From Chloroflexota bacterium (lineage in GTDB: Bacteria > Chloroflexota > Anaerolineae > Aggregatilineales > J027): a DNA stretch of 64,000 nucleotides. Location: positions 1-64,000 of the forward strand of contig JABFGB010000016.1 in NCBI GenBank assembly GCA_013112715.1, in the 5' to 3' direction. Below are positions 15,722 to 26,123 of the stretch, one piece after another. The first letter of the stretch is position 1; each line of letters begins with the position of its first letter. The notes under the pieces were generated by a model that was not told the origin of the DNA, made no database searches, and saw only the letters and a list, made by a program, of their open reading frames with translations. A program made the position numbers and the translations under genes.

Positions 15722-18571
15722 ATGGTGAAGAAACTGATCAAATCAATCTTCGGGGATCCAAACGAAGGAAAACTGAAACGCTACCGCCAAAAAGTTGAAG
15801 AAATCAACGCACTGGAACCCCAGTTGCAGAAAGAATCTGACGAGCAGTTACGCCAACGATCACTCAAACTGCGCGAAAAACATCAAGCGGGCACACCATT
15901 AGATGACTTGCTGGTGGAGGCTTTTGCGTTGGTACGCGAAGCCAGCCGCCGTACCATTGGCCTGCGCCATTTTGATGTGCAGTTGATCGGGGGCATGGTG
16001 CTGCATGAAGGCAACATTGCGGAAATGCGCACGGGGGAAGGGAAAACACTGGTTGCCACCCTGCCGCTCTATCTTAATTCGCTGACTGGACGTGGCTCAC
16101 ATCTGGTTACGCCCAACGATTACCTCTCTAAAGTCGGTTTGCAACAAATGGGGCCGATTTATCATTTTCTCGGGGTTTCGGCGGGGGTGATTCAAAGTAG
16201 TGCCCAACAGCGGGGGTCGTTTCTCTATGACCCAGATTTTCATAGCAACGATGAACGCTATGAAAATTTGCGCCCCGTTACGCGCAAAGATGCCTATGCT
16301 GCCGACATTACCTATGGCACGAATAACGAATTTGGCTTCGACTATCTACGTGATAACATGGTGCGTGATCTGCGTGAAAAAGTGCAGCGCGGGCATTACT
16401 TTGGCATCGTGGACGAAGTAGACAATATTTTGATTGACGAAGCACGCACTCCTTTGATTATCTCCGGTACGGCCTCCGCCCCGTCCGACCTCTATCAGTT
16501 GTTCGCCAAAATTGTGAAACCCCTAAAACCTTCATCTGATGCCTCGGTGGAAAATGAAGAACCCGACGGCGATTACGTTTTAGATCAGCGTACCAAAGGC
16601 GTCTATTTGACCGAGCAGGGCGTTGAAAAAGTGGAGCGGGCTTTCAAAACATCGGGCCGGATGGTGGGAGATAATCTTTACAGTCCCGATAACGCCGATG
16701 TGATTCCTTATCTCGACAATGCCTTGCGTGCCAATGTTGCCTATGAAATTGACCGTGATTATATCGTGGATGAGAGCGGTCAAGTGGTCATCGTGGACGA
16801 GTTCACTGGACGTTTGATGCACGGACGGCGCTTCTCGGAAGGGCTGCATCAGGCGATTGAAGCGAAAGAAAACGTCGAAGTCCAACGTGAAAATGTTACC
16901 CTCGGCACAATTACCTTCCAAAACTATTTCCGTATGTACGAGAAGCTGGCGGGTATGACGGGTACGGCTATGACCTCACTGGCCGAATTTCGCCAGATTT
17001 ATAACTTGGATGTGGTCGCTATTCCGACGCACCGACCTGTTATCCGTAAGGATAACCAAGATGTGATTTATATGACTGAGGCCGCCAAATTTAATGCGGT
17101 GGTTGAGGATATTCGGGAGCGTCAACAGCAGGGTCAGCCTATTCTGGTGGGTACAGTAGCGATTGAAACCAGCGAACACCTCAGCAAATTGCTGAAAAAG
17201 GCGGGTATTGAACACACTGTCCTTAATGCCAAGCAGCACTTCCGAGAGGCCAATATCATTACCCAAGCAGGTCGCCCCGGTGCGGTCACGATTGCGACCA
17301 ATATGGCGGGGCGTGGGGTTGACATTTTGCTCGGCGGCAACCCAGAAGGGATGGCGCGGGCTGATTTGCAGAGTCAAGGGCTTGATCTGACGCAACTAGA
17401 GCCGGAGGCGTGGAGTGCCGCCCTCGAAAAAGCCAAACAACAAGCTGCCCGTGACCGCGAGGTCGTTTTGGAGGCCGGGGGATTGTACGTATTGGGTACA
17501 GAACGCCACGATGCACGTCGCATTGATAATCAGTTGCGTGGTCGTGGTGGTCGTCAGGGGGATCCCGGTGAAAGCTGTTTCTATCTCAGCCTAGAAGATA
17601 ACTTGATGAAACGTTTCGGAGCGGAACGGGTGCGCGGCTTTATGCAGTGGGCCGATATTCCCGAAGACCAACCGATCCAGCACAGTTGGATTAGTAAATC
17701 CATCGAACAGGCCCAAGAGCGTGTCGAAGCCTATTATTTCGATATTCGCAAGCGTGTTTTGGAATATGACGATGTGGTCAATAAGCAGCGTCAGGCCATG
17801 TATAAACAGCGTGACGAAATCTTGACCGCTGACCCGGCCACATTGCGCGAGAAAATTCACCAACTGGTCGCCACTGAAATTGGGGAGTTCTGCAAGACGT
17901 ATCTGGTGGGCGAACGCGATGAATGGGATTTGGATGAAGTCTATCGTCAAGCCCTAACCATTTACCCTGTCCCGCCAGAAATTACGCCCGAAGTCCTTGA
18001 GGCCCAGAACAGTGCCGAAGATATTGAAGTTTTACTCCTCAAAGGCGCACTGCAAGCCTATGACCGCAAAACGGAAGAATTAGGTGGGCCAGAAAATATG
18101 GCACAGGTGGAGCGTCAGGTCATTTTGCAGGCGATGGATTCGCTGTGGGTGCGTCACCTGACCGACCTTGATGTCCTACGCGAAGGCATTGGCCTGCAAG
18201 CAATTCGCCAGCGTGACCCATTGGTGGAATATAAGATTGAAGGTTTTCGTATGTGGCAAGACCTTCAAAACGAAATTCAATCCACGCTCGTTCGGAATAT
18301 TTTCCGCGTCGAGATGGCTCGTCGGCAAGAACAAAAGGTCTCGAATGTGCGTGAAGGCCAGCAAATGGTTGATCCATCCAGTGTCAGGACAAACGCGCCA
18401 ACCTCAGCCCCTGAACCCACTCGGGCTACCAACCGACCGGGCCGGAATGATCCCTGTTGGTGTGGGAGTGGCAAGAAATATAAGCACTGCCATTACGAAT
18501 CTGACCAGCAAGACCGCCAGCCTGTTGCGCGGACACAAACTAAATCAGCCCCGCCCAGCCGCCGACGTTAA
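15722..18571 (+). CDS. secA: protein translocase ATPase SecA
   Basis: The 949-residue product shows all SecA landmarks: MRTGEGKTLVATLPLY (Walker A, about 102-117), VDEVDNILIDEARTPL (DEAD-type Walker B, about 230-245), NMAGRGVDILLGG (motif in the second ATPase half, about 524-536), RIDNQLRGRGGRQGDPG (about 600-616), and a C-terminal SEC-C zinc knuckle (NDPCWCGSGKKYKHC, about 909-923). It drives preproteins through SecYEG. An imperfect TATAAT lies near 15635, but the -35 is weak. It is a stand-alone gene flanked by hairpins. Confidence 0.97.
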   Translation: MVKKLIKSIFGDPNEGKLKRYRQKVEEINALEPQLQKESDEQLRQRSLKLREKHQAGTPLDDLLVEAFALVREASRRTIGLRHFDVQLIGGMVLHEGNIAEMRTGEGKTLVATLPLYLNSLTGRGSHLVTPNDYLSKVGLQQMGPIYHFLGVSAGVIQSSAQQRGSFLYDPDFHSNDERYENLRPVTRKDAYAADITYGTNNEFGFDYLRDNMVRDLREKVQRGHYFGIVDEVDNILIDEARTPLIISGTASAPSDLYQLFAKIVKPLKPSSDASVENEEPDGDYVLDQRTKGVYLTEQGVEKVERAFKTSGRMVGDNLYSPDNADVIPYLDNALRANVAYEIDRDYIVDESGQVVIVDEFTGRLMHGRRFSEGLHQAIEAKENVEVQRENVTLGTITFQNYFRMYEKLAGMTGTAMTSLAEFRQIYNLDVVAIPTHRPVIRKDNQDVIYMTEAAKFNAVVEDIRERQQQGQPILVGTVAIETSEHLSKLLKKAGIEHTVLNAKQHFREANIITQAGRPGAVTIATNMAGRGVDILLGGNPEGMARADLQSQGLDLTQLEPEAWSAALEKAKQQAARDREVVLEAGGLYVLGTERHDARRIDNQLRGRGGRQGDPGESCFYLSLEDNLMKRFGAERVRGFMQWADIPEDQPIQHSWISKSIEQAQERVEAYYFDIRKRVLEYDDVVNKQRQAMYKQRDEILTADPATLREKIHQLVATEIGEFCKTYLVGERDEWDLDEVYRQALTIYPVPPEITPEVLEAQNSAEDIEVLLLKGALQAYDRKTEELGGPENMAQVERQVILQAMDSLWVRHLTDLDVLREGIGLQAIRQRDPLVEYKIEGFRMWQDLQNEIQSTLVRNIFRVEMARRQEQKVSNVREGQQMVDPSSVRTNAPTSAPEPTRATNRPGRNDPCWCGSGKKYKHCHYESDQQDRQPVARTQTKSAPPSRRR

Positions 18572-18589
18572 TCCATTCAATGTCATTGT

Positions 18590-18620
18590 TAGGGGAGGGT
18601 GAGATACTCGCCTTCCCCTA
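18590..18620 (+). terminator. strong stem-loop after secA
   Basis: A 14-bp stem with two wobble pairs (18590-18603 with 18607-18620) and a 3-nt loop. No T-run follows, so it may be a transcript-end stabiliser and not an intrinsic terminator. Confidence 0.55.
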
Positions 18621-18750
18621 GCTAAAACCCTCATCATATGGAAATGGTTGCATTTTTCAAACATCATAGGCGACCATCAAAAAGCCGCTATAATTGACTT
18701 AATCTAGGGTGTAATAGCAGGTTTAACGTGGAAACTAGGATTAGGTGGTG

Positions 18751-19128
18751 ATGGGGAGTAATCAAGAGGAACTGACGAGCCGCTTGATGGATGATATAGA
18801 CCCTGATTTATTGGAGTTTATCCAGTTACGGGTCAATACATTTATCAAATGGGATTTGGTGCAGTTTTTTCACCGTAATCCGCATACCACCGATTTGCCC
18901 AACCAAATCGCCCAATATATTGGACGAGACCCCCGTATTGTTGCGCCAGAACTCAAAGCACTAGCAGCATCCGGTGTATTACATGAAGAAGAACTTCAAG
19001 GGATGCGCATTTATACCCTCACTCCTGATGACGAGATGCGTCAACGCATTGCCCGGTTTGTAGAGGCTTGTGAGGATCGCCAATTTCGCCTCAAAGCCAT
19101 CTATCATGTCATTAAGGGGCTGCATTGA
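18751..19128 (+). CDS. winged-helix-type DNA-binding protein paired with a KaiC-like gene
   Basis: The 125-residue product (ATG 18751 with TAGGA 10 nt upstream; GTG codons at 18745 and 18748 are alternatives) has a helical core with a probable winged helix at about 28-90 (FFHRNPHTTDLPNQIAQYIG, then LKALAASGVLHEEELQGMRIYTL). It overlaps the start of the KaiC-like gene (TGATG), so they are translationally coupled. Likely a regulator that acts with the ATPase; DNA target unknown. Confidence 0.65.
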   Translation: MGSNQEELTSRLMDDIDPDLLEFIQLRVNTFIKWDLVQFFHRNPHTTDLPNQIAQYIGRDPRIVAPELKALAASGVLHEEELQGMRIYTLTPDDEMRQRIARFVEACEDRQFRLKAIYHVIKGLH

Positions 19129-19937
19129 TGACACCTAGTATCCCAAATTTGCCCCGATTGGCAACCGGTATCAGTGGTTTGGATGATATGCTGCAAGGCG
19201 GTTTTTTGCCCCGCACCGCCAATTTGATTGAAGGCGCTCCCGGTACAGGCAAAACCACGCTGGGGATGCAATTTATCCATCACGGCATTGCGGCGGATAA
19301 TGAAGCGGGGCTGATTTTGACCTTTGAGGAATTTCCTATCCATTATTATCGGGACGCACTGGGTTTTGGCTGGGATTTTCAACACTATGAAAAAGAAAAC
19401 CGCCTGCGGGTGGTCATGACTAGCCCCGAAGTCACCCTAAGCGATTTGCAGCGACTTGGTGGGATTTTGGAAGCACATGCCTCCCAAATTGGCGCACGCC
19501 GGGTTTTGATTGACAGTATCAGTCATTTTGAGCGTATCAGTAGTGATCCAGTGACGCTCCGCACGCTGGTTTATCAGTTTATCAATGTCCTCAAGCGTTT
19601 GGGCCTGACTGCTGTTCTGACCCGTGAAAATCCGGCCCTGTTGGGTGAGACGCCAGAGGATGAAGAAGACCTTGCTTTTATTGCCGACAGCTACATTATG
19701 CTGCGCTACGTGGAGATTGAAAGCGCCCTTGCCAAAGCCCTCTTGGTACTAAAGCAGCGCGGCAGCAATCATGCCCGTGACATTCGGCAGTATCAAATCG
19801 GGGCATCTGGCATTGTGGTGCAAGAGCCGTTTGAAGGGGCACAGGGCGTGATGAGCGGCAGTCCGGTGATGACCATGCGAGACGCTTTCCAAAAAGCATT
19901 TTTTGCATCCAAACATCGTCCGCCAGAAAAGTCATAG
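19128..19937 (+). CDS. single-domain KaiC / RAD55-type ATPase
   Basis: The 269-residue protein holds one RecA-fold KaiC domain: TGISGLDDMLQGGFLPRTAN (about 12-31) leads into Walker A GAPGTGKTTLG (about 35-45), a catalytic-Glu region LTFEEFP (about 65-71), Walker B RRVLIDSISHF (about 125-135), and the C-terminal ARDIRQYQIGASGIVV seen in KaiC-like proteins. It has only one of the two KaiC domains and no recognisable KaiA/KaiB nearby, so clock function is not implied. Stand-alone KaiC-like ATPases act in signalling with kinases. It is coupled to the winged-helix gene and lies upstream of a GAF kinase. Confidence 0.87.
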   Translation: MTPSIPNLPRLATGISGLDDMLQGGFLPRTANLIEGAPGTGKTTLGMQFIHHGIAADNEAGLILTFEEFPIHYYRDALGFGWDFQHYEKENRLRVVMTSPEVTLSDLQRLGGILEAHASQIGARRVLIDSISHFERISSDPVTLRTLVYQFINVLKRLGLTAVLTRENPALLGETPEDEEDLAFIADSYIMLRYVEIESALAKALLVLKQRGSNHARDIRQYQIGASGIVVQEPFEGAQGVMSGSPVMTMRDAFQKAFFASKHRPPEKS

Positions 19938-19944
19938 GTGACCC

Positions 19945-20238
19945 TTGAGCCTAAATTTAAACCAAATTCTTTTATTTATTGGGTGGTTTGCCGGAACGGG
20001 CCTGATTTATATATTGGCTCTGATTGCTCGATTTTATGAGATTAACTCGGGTGAAAAGACCTACTACCGCTTTTTTGCAGCACCTCCCATTGTATTTGGC
20101 GCGGCGACAGCGCGTTATTCAAGTTTGGATCAATGGGGTGGCGATTGGCTTGGGGATGTATTACTCTTTGCAGGGGGGGCGGTCTTATTAGGGTTGTGTT
20201 ATCATCTGTATCATCGTATGACCAGTGGACGACCCTAG
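19945..20238 (+). CDS. small membrane protein A of the KaiC cluster (97 aa)
   Basis: Starts at TTG 19945, seven bases after the KaiC stop, with no strong ribosome site; start uncertain. Two or three hydrophobic spans are visible (about 6-27, 45-58 and 69-88), the last ending in a basic tail that overlaps the next gene. Family unrecognised. Its position between the ATPase and a histidine kinase suggests a membrane anchor or sensor, which is inference. Confidence 0.5.
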   Translation: MSLNLNQILLFIGWFAGTGLIYILALIARFYEINSGEKTYYRFFAAPPIVFGAATARYSSLDQWGGDWLGDVLLFAGGAVLLGLCYHLYHRMTSGRP

Positions 20239-20242
20239 GCCT

Positions 20243-20581
20243 ATGAAAGTCCTCACACTTCTAAGTTCTCTTGCTCCTATTGCCATCACCATTATGCTGG
20301 TCATTTTTGCTGAGTTAAGCCGTCGGTTGGGGGCAGTTGTCAAAACGGCTCCGTTGTACCGATGGTTCTATGTCGCGGCGGTACTGACATTTTGTAGTTC
20401 GGTAGTGCGACTCCTCAGCATTGAGTTTTCACAGCGAGATTTTGAATATTCAACCGGGCAGGAAATTGCTGCCTATGCCTATGCGTTCCCGTTGATGATG
20501 GGATTACTGCTGGCTTTATGGGTTGCATGGCGCTATTGGGGGTGGTTGGTATATGCAGGTGATGGTGATTCCCCGGCATAG
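20243..20581 (+). CDS. small membrane protein B of the KaiC cluster (112 aa)
   Basis: ATG 20243 is chosen; the GTG at 20225 would overlap the preceding gene by 14 bases. The product has three hydrophobic spans (about 5-22, 39-58 and 83-103) and short loops. Family unrecognised. It sits 44 nt before the PAS-GAF histidine kinase and is likely in the same transcript. Confidence 0.5.
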   Translation: MKVLTLLSSLAPIAITIMLVIFAELSRRLGAVVKTAPLYRWFYVAAVLTFCSSVVRLLSIEFSQRDFEYSTGQEIAAYAYAFPLMMGLLLALWVAWRYWGWLVYAGDGDSPA

Positions 20582-20624
20582 GGCATCGTAAAAAATCGCT
20601 CGTAGAATTTAGGTCTTTCATGCT

Positions 20625-23219
20625 ATGACCGCTTCAAAATTTGTGTCGAATGGCGTCTATCCTACATCCACTGCCGTAGTACTTTTGGTGGATGTGAGCG
20701 GCATCATCCACTTTGCCACTGAAGATATAGATCAATTATTAGGTGTTTCGGGGGCGGAAGCCATCGGTAAATCCCTTTTTGATCTGATGCCGCCAGAAAA
20801 ACAAGCACCAAGTCACCACGAATGGTCAACGTTCGTTCAGCATGTTTTGGCTGAGGGACCTCATGCCCACAATTTTCAGACGATTTTAGTCGAAGGCGCT
20901 GGCAAACCTTTGTCGGTTCGTCTGAGGGTGACTCCCGTACCTAATCGAGATGAATTGTTGGTACAGATCGAAACTGAGACCAGCAATATTGAACGTGCCC
21001 AAACCCTTGCCTTGCAAAAAGTAATTTCGGCAATCACGACCCTCGATATTCGGGAAATACTAGACCTAATCTTGGATCAGGCAACTTATTTTATCCCATC
21101 TGACGGTGCAGTTATTGTGGTTGAGGTCAACGATGATTTGCATCTGGTCAGCGAACGGGGGTATTTCGAATGGAAGGATATTCACTCAACCTATCCCTCA
21201 GCGGAAATTATGCGGGCGGAGACCACCCGAATTTTGCGCGAAACTCGCCGCCCCTTGATTATTGATGATTGCCAAAACGACCCACGCTGGCAGGTGCTGG
21301 GGGCTGAACCCTCCATCGCAAGCTGGTTAGGTGTGCCGCTCGTCTTCCGGGATACCTTTTTGGGGATGCTGCATCTGTATTCATCAACAGCCCATTCATT
21401 TAGTCAGAACGATGCCAATCTCGCCATGAGTTTTGCCGAAGAAGCGGCGGTCGCCATTCACAACACGCGGCTGTATGAAGAAGCCCAAACCCGTGCCCAA
21501 ATGCTCGAAACCCTGAATGATTTAGGGGTTGCGGTGAGCCGTTTGGATTTGCACGGAGTCTTGGAAGTTGCCTATCAAAAACTGAGTCAGGTGATGGACA
21601 CCCGCAGTTTTTATATTGGTGTTTATAATCCGGAAACGCGCCAATTTTGGTTAACGCAGACGTATGATGATGGGCAGCGCATTGACGACCTTGTGACGCC
21701 GATTGAGGAAGAAACCGGGCTGGTGGGATGGGTGTTTCATAACCGCAAACCGTTGATTATTCATGACGACAATCAAGACCTCTATCCCATTCCACCGATT
21801 ACCTATGGGGGGGATACGCGCAGCCTCGTCATTCTCCCATTAATGGTACAGGATGAATTTGTTGGGGTGATCTCTGTACAGAGCTATATCCCGAATCGTT
21901 TTAATGAACAGGATATTGCGGTGCTGCAATCCGTCGCCAGCCCCTTAGCAATTGCGATACGGAATGCGCAACTGTATGAAAATGCCCAGCGTCGCCTAGC
22001 CGAAGTTTCGGCACTACATGAGTTGGCACGAACTGTCACCAGCACTAACAGCACCGAGTCCATTAGTCAAATGGTCGTCAACAGCCTTCATACGATTTTT
22101 CAATGTCAGGCAAGTGCGCTTTTGTTAGTTGAAGGTGATGAGGTGATTCTCAAGGCCTCGTCCGGTGTCGCGCCAGAATACATCCCCCTCGCCCGGTGGA
22201 AAATTGGTGAGGGGGTCGCTGGCAAAGTCGCCGCAACAGGCCAAACAATGTATATTCAAGATACCCAAGCAGTTCCCGATTTTATGTATTTGGAACCGAC
22301 TTTGCGGTCAATGTTGGCCGTGCCATTGAATTTCAATGATCAGGTGATCGGGGTGCTGTCCATTGATAGTGATACACCCCATGCCTTTACTGCCGACCAC
22401 GAGCGCGTCTTGAATATCGTAGCCGCACAGGTCGCCGCCGCGATTGAAAATGCCCGGCTTTTACACGAGACCCGCCAGCGAACGGTTGAATTAGAAGATG
22501 CTTATCGCCGATTGCAGTCGCTGAATGAATTTCGAGAAGAATTGGTACACAACATCAGCCACGATTTGCGGTCGCCGATGACGTTTGTCAAAGGCTATAT
22601 TGAACTTATGCGGGAACAAATGCTTGGCCCGCTGACCGAGGAACAGGTCAACGCGCTGGAAGTGATTGACCGAAAATCAGACGCGATGCTGCGGCTTATC
22701 AACGAAATTTTAAAGATGAAGGATATTCGCCCCGATACGCTCGAATTTGTCGAGGCCGATCTCGGTGACATTGTTCAGCAGCACATTGAGCAAGCGCGGA
22801 TGTCCTATGTCGACAGTGGCGTTATTTTTGAGCCTGCCCCTCGGCAAGGCCCTCTGATGGTGCGCGTTGATTTAGATAAAATGGATCGGGTATTGGAAAA
22901 TTTGGTTGCTAATGCGGTCAAGTTTTCTAAGGCGGGCGGACATGTACGCATCTATTGTGAGCCAAGCGAAGATCGTCGTCATGGACGGGTGATCGTGCAA
23001 GATGAAGGTATTGGAATTCCCAGTGATAAATTAAATTACGTGTTTAAGCGGTTTTTTCAGATAGATACTCCCGATGGTACATCTTTGGAAAGCGGTATCG
23101 GTATTGGCCTCTCCATTGTGAAGCAGATTGTAGAGGCGCATGATGGCAAAATCGAAGTAGAAAGCGAAGTAGGCAAGGGCAGCAAATTTTGGTTCACCTT
23201 GCCGCTTCGAGGAGGGTAA
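20625..23219 (+). CDS. PAS-GAF-GAF-GAF sensor histidine kinase
   Basis: The 864-residue cytoplasmic protein has an N-terminal PAS domain (about 15-110), three GAF domains (about 135-290, 295-455 and 460-625), each with a SWLGVPL- or LVILPL-type strand followed by GVL/GVI, a HisKA helix with NISHDLRSP (phospho-accepting His at about 645) and a HATPase_c domain whose N-box is [10 protein letters not shown] and whose G-box is [11 protein letters not shown]. No TM segment or receiver domain. It ends the KaiC cluster and probably feeds an unlinked response regulator. Confidence 0.9.
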   Translation: MTASKFVSNGVYPTSTAVVLLVDVSGIIHFATEDIDQLLGVSGAEAIGKSLFDLMPPEKQAPSHHEWSTFVQHVLAEGPHAHNFQTILVEGAGKPLSVRLRVTPVPNRDELLVQIETETSNIERAQTLALQKVISAITTLDIREILDLILDQATYFIPSDGAVIVVEVNDDLHLVSERGYFEWKDIHSTYPSAEIMRAETTRILRETRRPLIIDDCQNDPRWQVLGAEPSIASWLGVPLVFRDTFLGMLHLYSSTAHSFSQNDANLAMSFAEEAAVAIHNTRLYEEAQTRAQMLETLNDLGVAVSRLDLHGVLEVAYQKLSQVMDTRSFYIGVYNPETRQFWLTQTYDDGQRIDDLVTPIEEETGLVGWVFHNRKPLIIHDDNQDLYPIPPITYGGDTRSLVILPLMVQDEFVGVISVQSYIPNRFNEQDIAVLQSVASPLAIAIRNAQLYENAQRRLAEVSALHELARTVTSTNSTESISQMVVNSLHTIFQCQASALLLVEGDEVILKASSGVAPEYIPLARWKIGEGVAGKVAATGQTMYIQDTQAVPDFMYLEPTLRSMLAVPLNFNDQVIGVLSIDSDTPHAFTADHERVLNIVAAQVAAAIENARLLHETRQRTVELEDAYRRLQSLNEFREELVHNISHDLRSPMTFVKGYIELMREQMLGPLTEEQVNALEVIDRKSDAMLRLINEILKMKDIRPDTLEFVEADLGDIVQQHIEQARMSYVDSGVIFEPAPRQGPLMVRVDLDKMDRVLENLVANAVKFSKAGGHVRIYCEPSEDRRHGRVIVQDEGIGIPSDKLNYVFKRFFQIDTPDGTSLESGIGIGLSIVKQIVEAHDGKIEVESEVGKGSKFWFTLPLRGG

Positions 23220-23228
23220 ACGAGAGTA

Positions 23229-24302
23229 GTGGCGTTTGAAGTGACGGATGCCATTCAACGCGATTCCGACACATGGCGGGCACTCAAAGTGATGCCAAAA
23301 ATTGAACTCCACCGCCATTTGGAGGGGTCTATTCGCTTAGATACGTTGGTCGAGGTTGCCAAGCAATATGATATTCCGCTGCCCGCCTATGATGTGGAGG
23401 GATTGCAACCTTATGTCCAAGTGACTCGTGATGACCCGCCGACCCATCAACGATTTTTGAGTAAATTTAGCATCCTGCGCCAGTTTTTTGTGGCTGAGGA
23501 AGTGATTCGACGGGTGGCCTGTGAAGTCGTTGAGGACGCCGCCGCCGATAACGTCCGCTATATGGAACTGCGCTTCACCCCGTTTGCGCTGGCAAAATGT
23601 ATGGATTTCCCACTGGCCGATGTTATGACGTGGGTCAATGAAGCAGTGAGCGAAACTGCCAGCAAGTTCGGCATTCAGGTAGGTTTGATTGTCGCCATGA
23701 ACCGCCATGAAAGTGTTGCGATTGGCGAACAAATGATGCGCCTCGCTGTAGATTTCTTAGGGCGTGGCGTGACGGCAGTGGATTTGTGCGGCAACGAAGC
23801 GGGCCATCCTGCTGATCCCTTTACCTCCATTTTCCTAGAGGCTCACCAATCAGGCTTAGGGGTGACCATCCATGCGGGCGAATGGGCTGGCGCGGAAAAT
23901 GTGATTTATGCGATTGAGCAACTCCACACCCGCCGCATTGGACATGGGGTGCGGGCTATAGAGAATCCGGTTGCCTTACAATTGGCACAGGATTACGGCA
24001 TTTGTTTGGAAGTCTGCCCAACCTCGAATTTGCAGACGGGTGTAGCGGCCTCGGTTGCCCAACATCAGTTATTGAACCTACGTTCGTTGGGCCTCAATAT
24101 CACCCTCAACACCGATGATCCAACCGTAAACAACACAACACTGACTGATGAGTATGCGTTGGCTGTACAGGGGTTAGGCTTCCCCATCGAATATCTTCAG
24201 CAGTGTATTCTCAATGCGGTGCAAGGGGCATTTTTGTCACCCAATGAAAAAGCAGCCCTTGAAGCCGAATTCAGAACGGCATTTAATGGGCAGGTGTTAT
24301 AA
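23229..24302 (+). CDS. add: adenosine deaminase
   Basis: The 357-residue product has the zinc-binding HRHLEGS (about 25-31), HAGEWAG (about 215-221), GHGVRA (catalytic-loop His near 238) and NTDDP (about 294-298), the set that defines adenosine and adenine deaminases. It converts adenosine to inosine. GTG 23229 is used with GGAGGG about 12 nt upstream. It follows the kinase gene by 9 nt. Adenine deaminases share these motifs; the choice of adenosine is by overall appearance. Confidence 0.85.
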   Translation: MAFEVTDAIQRDSDTWRALKVMPKIELHRHLEGSIRLDTLVEVAKQYDIPLPAYDVEGLQPYVQVTRDDPPTHQRFLSKFSILRQFFVAEEVIRRVACEVVEDAAADNVRYMELRFTPFALAKCMDFPLADVMTWVNEAVSETASKFGIQVGLIVAMNRHESVAIGEQMMRLAVDFLGRGVTAVDLCGNEAGHPADPFTSIFLEAHQSGLGVTIHAGEWAGAENVIYAIEQLHTRRIGHGVRAIENPVALQLAQDYGICLEVCPTSNLQTGVAASVAQHQLLNLRSLGLNITLNTDDPTVNNTTLTDEYALAVQGLGFPIEYLQQCILNAVQGAFLSPNEKAALEAEFRTAFNGQVL

Positions 24303-24348
24303 TCCCTACAATCAATGAATCATTCAAAATTCCCCGCAAGGACTGTGC

Positions 24349-25227
24349 ATGTTCAAATTAGATCATGATGCTTTTACCGTCCATGTCTTCAGCGACGGCG
24401 AAGTGAAGGTGGATTGTGGCGGCCCTTTTGGGCTTGTGCCGCGTGTGTTGTGGAGTCGCTATCAGCCCCCCGATGCCAACCACATGCTGCCGATGTGCCT
24501 CAATAATCTGTTGATTCAGGCACATGGCAAAAATATCTTGGTAGATGTGGGGCTAGGCAGCAAATTAACTCCTAAAATGGTAGCCCAATGGCAATTGACA
24601 CATCCCAACGGTACATTAATTGAAGGGCTGGCGCGAGTAGGCCTAAAACCCGAAGACATTGACTTGGTGATTAACACCCATCTTCATGCCGACCACGCAG
24701 CGGGGAACACGATTTTGGGCGATGGTGGTCAAATCTTGCCTACTTTCCCAAATGCCGAGCATGTCGTCCAACGCCGAGAATATGAAGATGCGATGCGTCC
24801 CAATGAACGCACTGCCGCCACCTATATCGCCGCGAATTTTGAACCGCTGTTTCAAAATGGGCAGATGCGACTTTTGGAAGAGGATACTGAAATTTTGCCG
24901 GGGATTTGGGGTGTGGTGACACCCGGCCACACCCCCGGTCATATGAGTGTGGTGATTGACAGCGGTGGCGATCATTTATTGTTTGCCTGCGACCTTGCCA
25001 CCTATGCCGTTCACTTTGAAAAATTGGGATGGATGACCGCCTATGATGTCGAGCCGTTAGTGACGCTGGAGACCAAACGTAAATGGCAGCAGTGGGCATG
25101 GGAAACCAACGGGATTATAATTTTTCCGCATGATGTCACCCTGATGGCGGCCCGCCTCAGTCAAGACGAGGCCGGAAAACCCAAACTCATTCCATTGACT
25201 GAAGCCGAGGGCGCTTGCTATTCTTGA
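24349..25227 (+). CDS. metallo-beta-lactamase-fold hydrolase
   Basis: The 292-residue product contains the HxHxDH motif as NTHLHADHAAGN (about 107-118), a later metal His in PGHTPGHMSVVI (about 193-203), and FACDL with the bridging Asp. It resembles the MBL-fold lactonase / quorum-quenching and hydroxyacylglutathione hydrolase group, but the substrate cannot be assigned. AAGGA lies before the ATG. Confidence 0.85.
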   Translation: MFKLDHDAFTVHVFSDGEVKVDCGGPFGLVPRVLWSRYQPPDANHMLPMCLNNLLIQAHGKNILVDVGLGSKLTPKMVAQWQLTHPNGTLIEGLARVGLKPEDIDLVINTHLHADHAAGNTILGDGGQILPTFPNAEHVVQRREYEDAMRPNERTAATYIAANFEPLFQNGQMRLLEEDTEILPGIWGVVTPGHTPGHMSVVIDSGGDHLLFACDLATYAVHFEKLGWMTAYDVEPLVTLETKRKWQQWAWETNGIIIFPHDVTLMAARLSQDEAGKPKLIPLTEAEGACYS

Positions 25228-25274
25228 AGCATTGCATCGAACATTTAGCCTAGTCTAAAGAAAGTCAGCCATCC

Positions 25275-26066
25275 ATGCAGTCAAACGGTTTTTATGTTCC
25301 AAAACGTGTTATGGTCATTATGGCCCACCCCGATGATATTGAGTTCTCCTGTGCCGGAACAATCGCCCGTTGGGTCAAAGGCGGGGCGAAAGTTTGTTAT
25401 GTCTTGGTCACGAGTGGGGATGTTGGGATTGCCGATTTAACCCTGACCCGTGAGCAGGCTCGTGATATTCGAGAAGTGGAGCAAAGGACTGCCGCCGCCA
25501 AAGTGGGAGTCGAAGAAGTGGTCTTTTTGCGCGAACCTGATGGCATGTTGGTGAACACGCTCGACCTTCGCAAGCGCTTGGTGCGTGAAATTCGCCGCTA
25601 CAAACCGGATGTGGTGGTTTGCCAAGACCCTACGGCCTTTTTTGTCTCCAACACCTATATCAATCACCCCGATCATCGTGCGGCGGCAGCGGCGGCAGTA
25701 GATGCAGTTTTTCCGGCAGCGGGTCAACCCCATATTTTTCAGGAATTAGAGGCCGAGGGCTTGTCGGCACATAAGGTCAAAAAAGTGTATGTTTCGACAT
25801 GGCGTGAAGCCGATACGTATGTCAACATCAGCGACACGATAGATTTAAAAATAGAAGCCCTATTTGCTCATAAGAGCCAGATGGATGAGATGATCCGTCA
25901 GGGTCGTGGTAAATTGGAAGATATTGGCAAATGGGTGCGGGAGTGGTCATCCGAGCGCGGGCAAGGCAAAGAGATGGCCTATGCCGAATCGTTTAAAGTG
26001 GTGACGCTAGAAGAAGACACGCCAGAGCAGGTGACTGAGGGCGCAATTGTTGAAACCAATAGTTAG
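25275..26066 (+). CDS. PIG-L / LmbE-type zinc deacetylase
   Basis: The 263-residue protein has [13 protein letters not shown] (zinc ligands His and Asp, about 17-29) and the second zinc region [12 protein letters not shown] (about 132-143). The family removes acetyl groups from N-acetylglucosamine conjugates such as those in mycothiol, bacillithiol, teicoplanin-like or GPI-type pathways. Acceptor unknown. It sits between an MBL hydrolase and a cell-wall amidase. Confidence 0.87.
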   Translation: MQSNGFYVPKRVMVIMAHPDDIEFSCAGTIARWVKGGAKVCYVLVTSGDVGIADLTLTREQARDIREVEQRTAAAKVGVEEVVFLREPDGMLVNTLDLRKRLVREIRRYKPDVVVCQDPTAFFVSNTYINHPDHRAAAAAAVDAVFPAAGQPHIFQELEAEGLSAHKVKKVYVSTWREADTYVNISDTIDLKIEALFAHKSQMDEMIRQGRGKLEDIGKWVREWSSERGQGKEMAYAESFKVVTLEEDTPEQVTEGAIVETNS

Positions 26067-26123
26067 CCAAATGGGGCGGTAGCCATGCCGCCTATTTATT
26101 TTTTATATTGGGACGACTGATTC

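Noticed and set aside
19128-19937. Circadian clock kaiC
   Set aside because: Only one KaiC domain is present, and no KaiA or KaiB is visible.
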